Shown in pieces: positions 1-8,882 of a stretch of DNA of 64,000 nt. The stretch is taken from positions 868,001-932,000 of the forward strand of contig OZ257137.1 in NCBI GenBank assembly GCA_965279115.1, read 5' to 3'. Below the pieces are notes generated by a model, which searched no databases, was not told the origin of the DNA, and saw only the letters and a list, made by a program, of their open reading frames with translations. This stretch comes from JAEUOS01 sp965279115. Lineage in GTDB: Bacteria; Pseudomonadota; Gammaproteobacteria; Burkholderiales; JAEUOS01. Position 1 is the stretch's first letter. Every line of letters begins with the position of its first letter. A program made the position numbers and the translations under genes.

Positions 1-1
1 C

Positions 2-868
2 GTCCCGTTTGTCGCGGGTGGTACCAGCGACATCGTCGCCCGTGCGGTCGGCCAGAAGCTCACTGAAGCGGGCTACACCACGCTGGTGGAGAACCGCCCC
101 GGCGCGAATGGCTCGATCGCCGCCGAAGCGCTGGCCAAGTCCCCCGCTGACGGCTACACCATCATGGTCGGTTCGATCGGTACCTATGCGATCAATATGG
201 GGCTCTACAAGAATCCCAAGTACGACACGTTGAAGGACTTCGACGCCATCACCGTGGCGGTGCGCACGCCGAATGTACTCATCACGCCGCCCGCTTTCCC
301 GGCCAACAACCTCAAGGAGTTCATCGAGCACGCGCGAAAGAACCCGGGCAAGGTGTCCTACGGCTCGTCCGGGTCCGGCTCCTCCGATCATCTCTCGGCG
401 GAACTCTTCAAGCAGCAGACCAAGACCTTCGGCGTGCATATTCCCTATCGCGGCGGCGCGGCGGCCCAGACCGACATCATGGCCGGCAACATCGAGGCCT
501 CGTTCCAGAACTTCGGTACCGTGGTGCCCTACATCCGCGCCGGCAAGATGAAGGCGCTGGCGGTTACGTCCGCGGCGCGCATGCCGCAGCTGCCCAACGT
601 GCCGACCATGATCGAATCCGGCATCGCCGGTTTCGACGTCACCTCGTGGCAGGCGGTGGCGGCGCCCAAGGGCACACCGAAGGAGATTATCGCCAAGCTC
701 AATGCCGACATCGCCAAGGGCTTCCGCGCCCCTGACCTGAGCCAGCGCTTTTCCGACCAGGGCTTCGAAAACGTGCTCGGCTCGCCCGAGCAGACCACGG
801 CCTTCTTCAAGGCCGAGATTGAGCGCTGGGCGAAGGTGGTGAAGGCTTCCGGCGCGCAAGTCGACTGA
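2..868 (+). CDS. Bug/TctC-family tripartite tricarboxylate transporter substrate-binding protein (5' truncated)
   Basis: The reading frame is open from base 2, so the start and signal peptide lie left of the window; 288 residues are visible. Family features seen: the N-terminal glycine-rich VPFVAGGTSD segment, ENRPGANG, the central GSSGSGSSDHLSAELF stretch that lines the ligand pocket, and IPYRGGAAAQTD. These periplasmic proteins capture carboxylates or related small molecules for a TctAB-type permease, or act as orphan binders, which are very numerous in Burkholderiales. No permease gene is visible here, so the substrate cannot be assigned. It converges on the SDR gene downstream. Confidence 0.9.
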   Translation, partial: VPFVAGGTSDIVARAVGQKLTEAGYTTLVENRPGANGSIAAEALAKSPADGYTIMVGSIGTYAINMGLYKNPKYDTLKDFDAITVAVRTPNVLITPPAFPANNLKEFIEHARKNPGKVSYGSSGSGSSDHLSAELFKQQTKTFGVHIPYRGGAAAQTDIMAGNIEASFQNFGTVVPYIRAGKMKALAVTSAARMPQLPNVPTMIESGIAGFDVTSWQAVAAPKGTPKEIIAKLNADIAKGFRAPDLSQRFSDQGFENVLGSPEQTTAFFKAEIERWAKVVKASGAQVD

Positions 869-911
869 GCGAGACTGCGGCGGGCGCCGCGGGATGGCCG
901 GCGCCGGCGAA

Positions 912-1640
912 TCAGACGGTCAACCCGCCCGACACCTCGAGTACGGCGCCATTGATGTATGACGCGTCCTCCGAAGCCAGGAAGGCGTAGACGCTGGCGA
1001 TCTCCTCAGGCTTGCCCAGGCGCCCCAGTGCCACGCGGCCCTTGATCTGGTTCATCACATTCTCGGGAATGGCGTTCAGGATGGAGGTGGCGATGAAGCC
1101 TGGCGCCACCGCGTTGACGCGGATGCCCTTGGGCCCGAGTTCGCGGAACCAGGTCTTGGTGAAGCCGATCACGCCGAACTTGGTCGCCGAGTAATTTGTC
1201 TGGCCGAAATTGCCGTAAATGCCCACCACGGACGATGCATTGAGGATCACTCCGCTGCCCTGGGCGATCATGGTTTCAACCACGGCCTGCGAGCAGTTGA
1301 ACACGCCCTTCAGGTTTACATCGATGACGGCGTCAAATTCGACTTCGGTCATCTTGACCAGGCGCGCGTCCTTGGTGATGCCGGCGTTGTTGACCAGCAC
1401 GTCAATCCGCCCGAAACGATCCTTCACGCCGGCCACCAGCGCATCGACGCTGGCACGCTGGGTCACGTCGACAATCTCACCCCAGGCGGCGCCGGTTTCC
1501 TTTACGGCCGCGTCTATCTGCTCACGCCTGAGGTCGGCGATGACGACTTTCGCCCCCTCGTCGGCAAAACGTCTGGCGGTAGCGTGGCCGATGCCATTGG
1601 CGCCACCGGTGATGATGGCCACCTTGTCCTTGAGTCGCAC
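912..1640 (-). CDS. SDR-family 3-oxoacyl-ACP reductase-like protein (FabG-like)
   Basis: 242-residue classical short-chain dehydrogenase/reductase. Seen: the nucleotide-binding TGGANGIG motif (11-18), NNAG (84-87), catalytic Ser136/137 and the YSATK motif with Tyr150 and Lys154, and a C-terminal NGAVLEVSGGL segment typical of FabG. The family reduces 3-oxoacyl-ACP or -CoA thioesters with NAD(P)H. It stands alone, away from acpP and fabD, so it may be a paralog acting on another acyl substrate (for example acetoacetyl-CoA) and not the essential fatty acid synthesis enzyme. The ATG start is preceded by an AGGGAG ribosome binding site. Confidence 0.85.
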   Translation of the reverse strand: MRLKDKVAIITGGANGIGHATARRFADEGAKVVIADLRREQIDAAVKETGAAWGEIVDVTQRASVDALVAGVKDRFGRIDVLVNNAGITKDARLVKMTEVEFDAVIDVNLKGVFNCSQAVVETMIAQGSGVILNASSVVGIYGNFGQTNYSATKFGVIGFTKTWFRELGPKGIRVNAVAPGFIATSILNAIPENVMNQIKGRVALGRLGKPEEIASVYAFLASEDASYINGAVLEVSGGLTV

Positions 1641-1757
1641 TTTGTTTTCTCCCTGAAAAAACGACGCGCGACTCTAGCACATGGACAGGCTTCATGTTGC
1701 ACCGCAATGTAAGACAATCAATTCGCCGCCATGGCGGCAGCGCGCAGGTTAACGGCG

Positions 1758-2336
1758 CTACGCGGACAAGACCCCGGCAAAGGCCAGGACTTCGTCCATG
1801 TAGTGTGCAAAATCGCCCATCCCGTGGTCACTGCCCTGAATCACCTTCTGGTGCGCGCCCGGAAACGCCGCAACCATTTCGCGCCAGTCGAGAAGTTCAT
1901 CGCCAGTGGCGGCCATTACGAAGTAGCGCTCCGGCCGGGTGATGTTCTCGACATGCATGGCCCGCAACTCGTCCAGGTACTCCGCCCGGAATTCGAAACG
2001 GGTCGCGGTATCGTGATATGCCGTTTGCGGTCCCACATGGCGGGCGAGTTTTTCATGGGCGCGCATCGCCGGGTTCAGCATGACAGCGCAACAACCCAGA
2101 GTTTCGGCCAGCCAGGTGGCATAGAACCCGCCCAGCGAACTGCCTACCAGTGTCAACCGCGCCGGCGCGACCGTGCGGGCGAGCGCCAGGGCGTCGGCCA
2201 CGGCCGTGGCCGGGCGCTCCGACAGTTGCGGGCAGGCGTATTGGTCGCCCAACCCGAGCAAGCGCATGCGGTCTCCCAGCAGGCGCGCCTTGAAGGATTG
2301 GGGAGAAGAACGAAAGCCGTGCAGATAAAGAATCAT
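1758..2336 (-). CDS. YqiA/YcfP-family alpha/beta-hydrolase (esterase)
   Basis: 192 residues, starting MILYLHGFRSS, an oxyanion-type HGF motif near the N-terminus. The nucleophile elbow GSSLGG (65-70) places the serine at 67, and a C-terminal SDHGMGDF supplies the probable catalytic histidine. Length and motifs match the small YqiA/UPF0227-type esterases. The start codon overlaps the mpl stop in an ATGA (2333-2336), so the gene is translationally coupled to mpl. A longer open frame upstream is only the shadow of mpl. Substrate unknown. Confidence 0.85.
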   Translation of the reverse strand: MILYLHGFRSSPQSFKARLLGDRMRLLGLGDQYACPQLSERPATAVADALALARTVAPARLTLVGSSLGGFYATWLAETLGCCAVMLNPAMRAHEKLARHVGPQTAYHDTATRFEFRAEYLDELRAMHVENITRPERYFVMAATGDELLDWREMVAAFPGAHQKVIQGSDHGMGDFAHYMDEVLAFAGVLSA

Positions 2337-3694
2337 CCGAGCGCGTCCAGGATCTTCTGGTGAACGCCGCCAAATCCGCCATTGCTCATGACCAGCACAT
2401 GATCGCCCGGCCTGGCCGCGGCCGTGACCGCGGCGACCAGGTCCCCAAGCGCGTTGAACGCGCGAGCCCGCCCGGCCAGAGGCGCCAGCGTCGCGGCCAG
2501 GTCCCAGCCAAGTGCGTCCTTGCCTTCGGCGGCACCATAGCCGAACACCAGATCCGCGTCGGCAAGGCTGCCCGGCAACGCCGCCTTCATGGTGCCAAGC
2601 TTCATGGTGTTGGAGCGCGGCTCGAGTACCGCCAGGATGCGCCCCTTGCCCACGTGGGCGCGCAAACCGGCGATGGTGGACTCGATGGCGGTGGGGTGGT
2701 GGGCAAAGTCGTCGTAGACAGTCACACCTCCCTTCACACCGCGCACTTCCATGCGCCGCTTCACGTTGCGAAAGGTCGCCAGAGCTGCGATGGCCTGAGC
2801 CGGGGCAACCCCAACCGTTCTGGCCGCCGCAACGGCGGCGAGTGCATTCAAGCGGTTGTGTTCGCCCAGCAGGTCCCACCGTACCCGGCCCAACGAGACG
2901 CCATCCAGGGCGATCTCGAAAGAGCCGTCGCCGTCACCCGGCCCTGCCTGCCAGGCACCATCGCCGCCGAAATACTCGACCTTGCTCCAGGCGCCACGCG
3001 ATAGCACCCGCGTCAGGCTGGCTTCGCGCCGGTTGACCACGAGCGTGCCCGATCTGGGTACAGTACGAACCAAATGATGAAATTGCGTCTCGATAGCAGC
3101 AAGATCAGCGAAGATATCCGCATGATCGAACTCCAAATTATTCAGCACCGCAGTGCGGGCATGGTAGTGAACGAACTTGCTTCGCTTGTCGAAAAATGCC
3201 GTGTCATACTCGTCGGCCTCGATCACAAAGCAGCCATTTTCGGCACCGGAACGCGCAGATAGACCGAAGTTCTCCGGAATTCCACCAATCAGGAAGCCCG
3301 GCACCAAACCTGCGGCTTCGAGGATCCAGGCCAGCATCGAGGTGGTAGTTGTTTTACCGTGGGTCCCCGCCACCGCCAGAACATGACGGCCCGCCAGCAC
3401 ATTCTCGCCCACCCATTGCGGGCCGGATACATAGGGCAGCCCGCGGTCAAGGATCTCTTCCATCAGCGGATTGCCACGCGAGACCACGTTGCCGATGACA
3501 AAGACATCAGGTCCCAGCCCCGCCTGATCGGGCGAGAAGCCCTGTATCAGGTCGATCCCCAGTGCTTCCAGTTGCGTGCTCATGGGCGGGTAGACGTTGG
3601 CGTCGCAACCGGTGACCCGCCAGCCGGCCGAACGGGCGATGGCGGCGATCCCGCCCATGAAAGTGCCGCAAATCCCGAGAATATGTATGTGCAT
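2333..3694 (-). CDS. mpl: UDP-N-acetylmuramate:L-alanyl-gamma-D-glutamyl-meso-diaminopimelate ligase
   Basis: 453 residues, the usual Mpl length. It reattaches the recycled tripeptide to UDP-MurNAc in the cytoplasm, feeding murein breakdown products back to the precursor pool. Seen: N-terminal HILGICGTFMGG nucleotide-binding segment, the Mur-ligase ATP loop AGTHGKTTTTS (109-119), EADEYDTAFFD, and the VYDDFAHHPTAIE motif of the MurC/Mpl group. The FMGG N-terminus and the EYDTAFFD motif separate it from MurC, which is present separately at 56.5 kb. Together with AmpD (16.6 kb) it gives a recycling route. It heads a two-gene unit with the downstream esterase. Confidence 0.95.
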   Translation of the reverse strand: MHIHILGICGTFMGGIAAIARSAGWRVTGCDANVYPPMSTQLEALGIDLIQGFSPDQAGLGPDVFVIGNVVSRGNPLMEEILDRGLPYVSGPQWVGENVLAGRHVLAVAGTHGKTTTTSMLAWILEAAGLVPGFLIGGIPENFGLSARSGAENGCFVIEADEYDTAFFDKRSKFVHYHARTAVLNNLEFDHADIFADLAAIETQFHHLVRTVPRSGTLVVNRREASLTRVLSRGAWSKVEYFGGDGAWQAGPGDGDGSFEIALDGVSLGRVRWDLLGEHNRLNALAAVAAARTVGVAPAQAIAALATFRNVKRRMEVRGVKGGVTVYDDFAHHPTAIESTIAGLRAHVGKGRILAVLEPRSNTMKLGTMKAALPGSLADADLVFGYGAAEGKDALGWDLAATLAPLAGRARAFNALGDLVAAVTAAARPGDHVLVMSNGGFGGVHQKILDALG

Positions 3695-3745
3695 CGCGGA
3701 ATTCTAGCCGAGGCCGTTTATGCGCCCGGTAGGTACAATTGAACC

Positions 3746-4390
3746 ATGCCACGGCAACCCAAAGGCTCGGTTCACGCGCGACGCGCCATCGCGGCGCAAG
3801 CCGCTAAGATCATCGCCGAAGACGGCCTGGCGGACTACGGGGCTGCCAAGCGAAAGGCCGCCCGCCAGCTCGGTTTCCGCGAGTCGGACGGTTTGCCGGA
3901 CAACGGCGAGGTCGAGGAGTCGCTGCGCACCTACCAGACCCTGTTCCAGAACGATGAGCAGCGCGACCGCCTCATGGACATGCGCAATGTGGCACTCGGA
4001 CTGATGCGCGAGTTCGCCGCCCACCATCCATGCCTTGCCGGGGCCACCTGGAACGGGACGGCTACCCGGGGCGCGCCGATCGATATCGACCTGTTCACGG
4101 ACGAGCAAAAAGCTCTGGAAATGCTGATGATCAACCGGGGCACCCCATTTACAACAACCGACCGGCCGCATTTCAGCCGGACGCTGCAAACCCGCGTTCC
4201 GGTGTTTCGATTCGCGGCGGAGGGTTACGACGTGCGCCTGAGTGTATTCAGCCGCGCTGACGAACGCCAGGCGTTCAAGCCCGATGCCTCGGGCGGGGCG
4301 GAGCGCGGTGCGGCGGAAAGCGTCTCGGCATTGCTCGAACAAGATGCGGAAGGCGATGTTGTGGAACGCTTCCTGTCATCCATCCGCTAA
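3746..4390 (+). CDS. Uncharacterised protein of the mpl-tlpA neighbourhood
   Basis: 214 residues; I do not recognise a characterised family. The N-terminus (HARRAIAAQAAKIIAEDG, then AAKRKAARQLG) is a basic helix of the kind seen in small nucleic-acid or nucleotide-associated proteins. The middle carries an RGAPIDIDLFTDEQKALEMLMI segment whose acidic IDIDLF resembles the metal-binding strand of nucleotidyltransferase-fold proteins, although the usual GS motif is not evident; this is only a resemblance. No signal peptide or membrane segment. It is divergent from mpl across 51 bp and lies 9 bp upstream of the TlpA gene, probably co-transcribed with it. Confidence 0.75.
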   Translation: MPRQPKGSVHARRAIAAQAAKIIAEDGLADYGAAKRKAARQLGFRESDGLPDNGEVEESLRTYQTLFQNDEQRDRLMDMRNVALGLMREFAAHHPCLAGATWNGTATRGAPIDIDLFTDEQKALEMLMINRGTPFTTTDRPHFSRTLQTRVPVFRFAAEGYDVRLSVFSRADERQAFKPDASGGAERGAAESVSALLEQDAEGDVVERFLSSIR

Positions 4391-4399
4391 TCACACCCC

Positions 4400-4930
4400 A
4401 TGTCCTGGCTCAATCGCAATCTGGTCATACTCGTAGCCGGTGCGGCCGCCCTCCTCGCAGGTGTCTGGCTGGGTTGGGCGCGATTGCAACCGGCTACGCC
4501 CCCGCAGGCGGATGCACTTTGGAACACCCGGTTCTCCGACCTTGCGGGAAAGCCCTTTTCGCTTTCCAGCATGAAAGGCAAGCCACTGGTGGTCAATTTT
4601 TGGGCCACCTGGTGCGGCCCCTGCAAGGAAGAGATGCCGGATTTCCAGAAGCTGGCATCCAGCGATCTCGGCAAGCGCATTCATATAATCGGCATCGGCA
4701 TTGATAATGCTGCCAATATGCAGTCATTTGCCAACAAACTTGGAATAACCTACCCCCTCCTGGAAGGCGGTCCGACCAGCCTGGATTTGCTCAGGGCGCT
4801 TGGCAACCAGGTGGGAGGACTTCCCTTCACCCTGGTGTTCGACGCAAACGGCAAAATGGTGAAGAGCCACCTCGGCAAGATCACTTACGAACAGCTTCAG
4901 GACGCCTCGAACCGCGCCCTCGGAATGTGA
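4400..4930 (+). CDS. TlpA-like membrane-anchored thioredoxin
   Basis: 176 residues with an uncleaved-looking N-terminal membrane helix (about 8-26) and a periplasmic thioredoxin fold of the AhpC/TSA-Redoxin type. The active site is WCGPC with Cys72 and Cys75, and the cis-proline loop appears as GLPFTLVFD near residue 140. Such proteins are thiol-disulfide reductants or oxidants in the periplasm, often serving cytochrome c maturation. Its partner cannot be read from the sequence. It follows the uncharacterised gene by 9 bp. In many betaproteobacteria aroQ comes next, but here only a 155-bp gap separates it from accB. Confidence 0.88.
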   Translation: MSWLNRNLVILVAGAAALLAGVWLGWARLQPATPPQADALWNTRFSDLAGKPFSLSSMKGKPLVVNFWATWCGPCKEEMPDFQKLASSDLGKRIHIIGIGIDNAANMQSFANKLGITYPLLEGGPTSLDLLRALGNQVGGLPFTLVFDANGKMVKSHLGKITYEQLQDASNRALGM

Positions 4931-5085
4931 ATTTCGTTTAAAATCGCCTCAACCGCGCGCTAATTTGCCGCCAACTCTTCACAAAGTCTGCAGGCGCTAG
5001 TGCCCGGCAGTGATGTGCAGCAAATGTCTTCTGGTCACGTCACATGATTCAAACCGGCATTTGACCGACATTGAAGGAAATTTCC

Positions 5086-5541
5086 ATGGATTTGCGCAAA
5101 CTCAAGACCCTGATCGAACTCGTCGAGAGCTCCGGCATTACCGAACTCGAAGTCACCGAGGGTGAAGAAAAGGTGCGCATTGCCAAGGCACCGCCGGCGA
5201 GTGCCGCCCAGCATGGTTACATGATCGCCCCGCAGCCGGCTCCCATCACCGCACCTGCTGCTGTAGTCAGCGCACCCGTGGCACCGGTTGCCCCCGCAGA
5301 ACCCGCGGGCACGCCGATCAAGGCGCCCATGGTCGGCACCTTCTACCGCTCTGGCGCACCGGGCGCAAAGCCGTTTGTCGAAGTCGGCAGCCAGGTCAAG
5401 GAAGGCGACGTTCTATGCATCATCGAAGCGATGAAATTGATGAATGAAATCGTCGCCGAACAGTCCGGTGTGGTTGTGCAGGCCCTGGTGGAAAACGGCC
5501 AGCCGGTCGAATACGGCCAGACCCTGTTCATCATCGAATAG
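5086..5541 (+). CDS. accB: Biotin carboxyl carrier protein of acetyl-CoA carboxylase
   Basis: 151 residues. It carries the biotin that AccC carboxylates and that the carboxyltransferase AccAD uses to make malonyl-CoA. Seen: the N-terminal MDLRKLKTLIELVESSG helix, an Ala/Pro-rich linker (about 35-78), and the biotinyl domain with EAMKLMNEI, lysine 117 being the biotinylation site, plus the thumb segment PMVGTFYRS. An in-frame TTG lies 15 bp upstream, but the ATG at 5086 has the good ribosome site GAAGGA and matches the family start. It is followed by accC after 18-24 bp, forming the usual operon. Confidence 0.97.
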   Translation: MDLRKLKTLIELVESSGITELEVTEGEEKVRIAKAPPASAAQHGYMIAPQPAPITAPAAVVSAPVAPVAPAEPAGTPIKAPMVGTFYRSGAPGAKPFVEVGSQVKEGDVLCIIEAMKLMNEIVAEQSGVVVQALVENGQPVEYGQTLFIIE

Positions 5542-5565
5542 ACGCGGAGCCCGGAAGACATGCCT

Positions 5566-6918
5566 ATGTTCGGCAAGATACTGATTGCCAACCGTGGCGA
5601 AATCGCGCTGCGTATACAGCGTGCCTGCCGCGAAATGGGCATCCGCACGGTCGTCGCCCATTCCGAAGCAGACGCGTCGGCCAAGTATGTGAAGCTGGCT
5701 GACGAGTCCGTGTGCATAGGCCCTGCCCCGAGCCCGCAAAGCTACCTCAACATGGCTGCGATCATCAGCGCCGCCGAGGTGACGGACTCCGAGGCAATCC
5801 ACCCGGGATACGGCTTCCTTTCGGAGAACGCCGATTTTGCCGAACGGGTCGAGAAAAGCGGCTTTACCTTCATCGGGCCGCGCGCCGAATCCATCCGCCT
5901 GATGGGTGACAAGGTGTCCGCCAAGCAGGCGATGATCAAGACGGGCGTACCGACCGTTCCCGGCTCGGCCGGCGCCCTGCCAGACGACCCCAAGGAAATC
6001 GTCAAGATTGCCCGCGAGATCAAGTATCCCGTCATCATCAAGGCGGCCGGCGGCGGCGGCGGGCGCGGCATGCGCGTGGTGCATACCGAAGCGGCGCTGA
6101 TCAACGCCGTGAACATGACGCGTAGCGAGGCACAGGCAGCCTTCGGCAACCCGACCGTCTATATGGAGAAGTTCCTCGAGAATCCGCGCCATATCGAAAT
6201 TCAAGTCCTGGCCGATGAGCACCGCAATGCCGTTTGGCTGGGTGAGCGCGACTGCTCCATGCAGCGGCGCCACCAGAAAATCATCGAGGAAGCGCCTGCG
6301 CCGGGCATTCCGCGCCGGTTGGTTGATCGCATCGGCGAGCGTTGCGCGGAGGCCTGCAAGAAGATCGGCTATCGCGGCGCCGGAACCTTCGAGTTCCTGT
6401 ACGAGGACGGCGAGTTCTTCTTCATCGAAATGAACACGCGCATCCAGGTGGAACATCCCGTGACCGAAATGATCACCGGAATCGACCTCGTACAACAGCA
6501 GATCAAGGTCGCGGCAGGCGAGAAGCTGGCCTTCCGGCAGCGCGACATTCAGCTCAAGGGGCATGCGATCGAATGCCGCGTCAATGCGGAGGATCCATTC
6601 AATTTCACGCCGTCGCCCGGACGAATCACCTCTTACCACCCGCCCGGCGGTCCTGGCATTCGCGTTGATTCGCACGTCTACGCCAATTATTTCGTGCCAC
6701 CCAACTATGACTCGATGATCGGCAAGGTCATTTCCTATGGCGGCGATCGTGCCCAGGCACTTGCGCGCATGCGCATTGCGCTGTCCGAAATGGTCGTCGA
6801 AGGCATCCTTACCAACTTGCCTCTGCACCGGCAACTCATGGATGACACCCGCTTTATCGCGGGCGGCACAAGCATCCACTACCTCGAAAAGAAGCTCGCC
6901 GCCCTGAAAAATGCCTGA
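5566..6918 (+). CDS. accC: Biotin carboxylase subunit of acetyl-CoA carboxylase
   Basis: 450 residues. ATP-dependent carboxylation of biotin on AccB, the first step of fatty acid synthesis. Seen: N-terminal MFGKILIANRGEIALRI, the HPGYGFLSENADFA motif, the ATP-grasp glycine-rich loop KAAGGGGGRGMRVV, and the FIEMNTRIQVEHPVTEMITGIDLV active-site block. Two in-frame ATGs exist, 5560 and 5566; I chose the second because the family begins with this MF-KI sequence and it is 8 nt from GGAAG, but 5560 (two extra residues) is possible. Downstream of accB in one operon. Confidence 0.97.
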   Translation: MFGKILIANRGEIALRIQRACREMGIRTVVAHSEADASAKYVKLADESVCIGPAPSPQSYLNMAAIISAAEVTDSEAIHPGYGFLSENADFAERVEKSGFTFIGPRAESIRLMGDKVSAKQAMIKTGVPTVPGSAGALPDDPKEIVKIAREIKYPVIIKAAGGGGGRGMRVVHTEAALINAVNMTRSEAQAAFGNPTVYMEKFLENPRHIEIQVLADEHRNAVWLGERDCSMQRRHQKIIEEAPAPGIPRRLVDRIGERCAEACKKIGYRGAGTFEFLYEDGEFFFIEMNTRIQVEHPVTEMITGIDLVQQQIKVAAGEKLAFRQRDIQLKGHAIECRVNAEDPFNFTPSPGRITSYHPPGGPGIRVDSHVYANYFVPPNYDSMIGKVISYGGDRAQALARMRIALSEMVVEGILTNLPLHRQLMDDTRFIAGGTSIHYLEKKLAALKNA

Positions 6919-7008
6919 CCCCCGATCCGTAGCCGCCTTGGCGGCGTAAGGTGTGGCGTCCGGCCGGGTTGTGTTGCGGGACTTGATTTACACAGGAGCA
7001 AAAGGCAC

Positions 7009-7899
7009 ATGGCATGGCTTGAGGCGGTTTGCCTCTGCGACGAATCGATGGCCGAAGCCCTGAGCGAGGCGTTGATGGAGGCGGGCGCGCTTTCCGTAAG
7101 CGTCGAAGATGCGGACGCCGGAGGCGCGGCGGAGAAGGCGATTTTCGGCGAGCCCGGCAGTCCCTCGGGCCAGGTATGGAATCGCAATCGTATCGTGGCC
7201 CTGCTCGACGGGAATGCAGACGCCGCGGCCGTGATCGGCGCAGCCGCCGCGGCCTGCAACATCGACCCGCCGTTGCACGAATGCCGGCAAGTCGCCGAAC
7301 AGGACTGGGTGCGACAAACCCAGGCGCAGTTCGATCCGATACGCGTCTCACAGCGGTTGTGGATCGTCCCGACCTGGCACCAGGCGCCCGATCCGGCGGC
7401 CACCGTGATTCGCCTCGATCCCGGACTCGCGTTCGGCACCGGTAGTCACCCGACCACGCGCCTTTGCCTGCGCTGGCTGGATTCAATTGGGCTCAACGGT
7501 CGTTCAGTGCTTGACTATGGGTGCGGATCAGGCATTCTGGCCATCGCTGCGGCAAAACTCGGCGCACGGCAAGTGCATGCCACCGACATCGACCCGCAGG
7601 CCAGTATCGCCACCCGGGATAACGCGCTCGCCAACGGATGTGTGGTCGAGGTTCTCGACATTGACCATGCCAGCGGCGTAAAGGCCGACATTGTGGTGGC
7701 CAACATTCTCACCAATCCGCTCAAGGTGCTGGCGCCCGCATTGGTGGGGCATGTGGTGCCCGGCGGGCGACTGACCCTTTCTGGTATTCTCGAAGAGCAG
7801 GAAGCGGAGGTCATCTCGGCGTATGCCCCGCTGATCCACCTTGTAAGGTTTGCCCTGGAAGACGGCTGGACTTGCCTGACCGGTATCGCGAAAGCCTGA
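7009..7899 (+). CDS. prmA: Ribosomal protein L11 methyltransferase
   Basis: 296 residues. Uses S-adenosylmethionine to methylate ribosomal protein L11. Seen: the substrate-recognition N-terminal domain starting MAWLEAVCLCDE, the linker GLAFGTGSHPTT, the SAM-binding LDYGCGSGILAIAAAKLGA motif, and VVANILTNPLKVLAP, the PrmA form of motif IV. The start has a CAGGAG ribosome site 11-17 nt upstream. The accC-prmA order with 90 bp between them is the normal betaproteobacterial arrangement. Confidence 0.95.
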   Translation: MAWLEAVCLCDESMAEALSEALMEAGALSVSVEDADAGGAAEKAIFGEPGSPSGQVWNRNRIVALLDGNADAAAVIGAAAAACNIDPPLHECRQVAEQDWVRQTQAQFDPIRVSQRLWIVPTWHQAPDPAATVIRLDPGLAFGTGSHPTTRLCLRWLDSIGLNGRSVLDYGCGSGILAIAAAKLGARQVHATDIDPQASIATRDNALANGCVVEVLDIDHASGVKADIVVANILTNPLKVLAPALVGHVVPGGRLTLSGILEEQEAEVISAYAPLIHLVRFALEDGWTCLTGIAKA

Positions 7900-7960
7900 C
7901 CTTTGCGCGGCGTCCGCAGGTGGCTCGCAGCCGGATAGTTGTCGAATCGCCGAAGTCTGA

Positions 7961-8782
7961 TTGCAATCTGCGCCCTTGACCGAACCTACCCAAGCCCATA
8001 CGAGCACCCTGACGCGCTGTCCGGAATGCCGTACCGCTTTTCGCGTCACTGGCGAAACCCTCGTGCTGCGTCAAGGCATGGTGCGCTGTGGACAATGCAA
8101 CGCGGTATTCAACGCACTCGAACACCTGGTTGACCCGACAGCAGCGGAGAATTCACCTTCAGGCGAGCAGGATGGCGCCGCCGGGGCAACCTCCAACTAC
8201 GATCTGTTTGGCGCCGCGCCGGAAACCGACTCCACACAGGAATCCGTTGTCGTCGCCGCCGCCCAGGCGGTCCCGCATTCCCTGCTCATGCGCGAGCCGC
8301 CCGGCAAGCGCGGATTTCCCTGGCTAAGCCTGGCAGGAGCGCTTGTGGCCGGCGCCGCCCTGGCTGGTCAGGCAACCTGGTTCTATCGTGACAGGATCGC
8401 GGTTGCGTTTCCGGAAAGCAAACCCTATCTCGAAGCCGCCTGCGTGGAACTCGGATGCCGAATCTTGCCGCCAATCGACCCGCAGGCCATCAGCATAGAG
8501 TCCTCGGACCTGCAGGCTGATCAGGGCAATCGTGCCGTACTGGTCCTCACGGCGATCCTGCGCAATCGGGCCCCATTCAGCCAGGCCTTGCCGATGCTGG
8601 AGTTGTCGCTCACCGACGCCCAGGATCAGGCCGTGGCAAGACGCGTACTCAAACCGGCCGAGTACGCGCCGGAAGCACAGTCCCTCACCATTGGCGCGGG
8701 CAACGAAGTGCAAATGCGGGTGTTCGTCGATGCGGGATCGCTCAAGGCCAACGGCTACAGGCTCTACGCGTTCTATCCCTAG
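7961..8782 (+). CDS. Zinc-ribbon and DUF3426 domain membrane protein
   Basis: 273 residues if the TTG at 7961 is the start; TTG at 7976 is an alternative and no strong ribosome site distinguishes them. The N-terminal MJ0042-type zinc ribbon has Cys20, Cys23, Cys43 and Cys46 in RCPECRTAF and VRCGQCNAVF. A variable linker follows, then one membrane helix (LSLAGALVAGAALAGQ, about residues 120-136), then a periplasmic DUF3426 domain. The topology suggests a cytoplasmic metal or redox sensor coupled to a periplasmic domain, but function is not established. It commonly sits next to prmA in betaproteobacteria. Confidence 0.85.
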   Translation: MQSAPLTEPTQAHTSTLTRCPECRTAFRVTGETLVLRQGMVRCGQCNAVFNALEHLVDPTAAENSPSGEQDGAAGATSNYDLFGAAPETDSTQESVVVAAAQAVPHSLLMREPPGKRGFPWLSLAGALVAGAALAGQATWFYRDRIAVAFPESKPYLEAACVELGCRILPPIDPQAISIESSDLQADQGNRAVLVLTAILRNRAPFSQALPMLELSLTDAQDQAVARRVLKPAEYAPEAQSLTIGAGNEVQMRVFVDAGSLKANGYRLYAFYP

Positions 8783-8882
8783 ACACGCACGTACAATCGC
8801 GCCATTCGCGGGCCCCGCACGGCGGCCCATCATCTTGCTGCCGACGCGATTCGGCGGATTCAACCATTTGGAAGAGGTATTC

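Noticed and set aside
2333..3694. mpl considered as murC
   Set aside because: A clear murC is present in the dcw cluster; this one has Mpl-specific ICGTFMGG and EYDTAFFD motifs.
5413..6879. 488-residue open frame antisense to accC
   Set aside because: It is fully overlapped by accC, which has complete family motifs. Long antisense frames are expected in GC-rich coding DNA.
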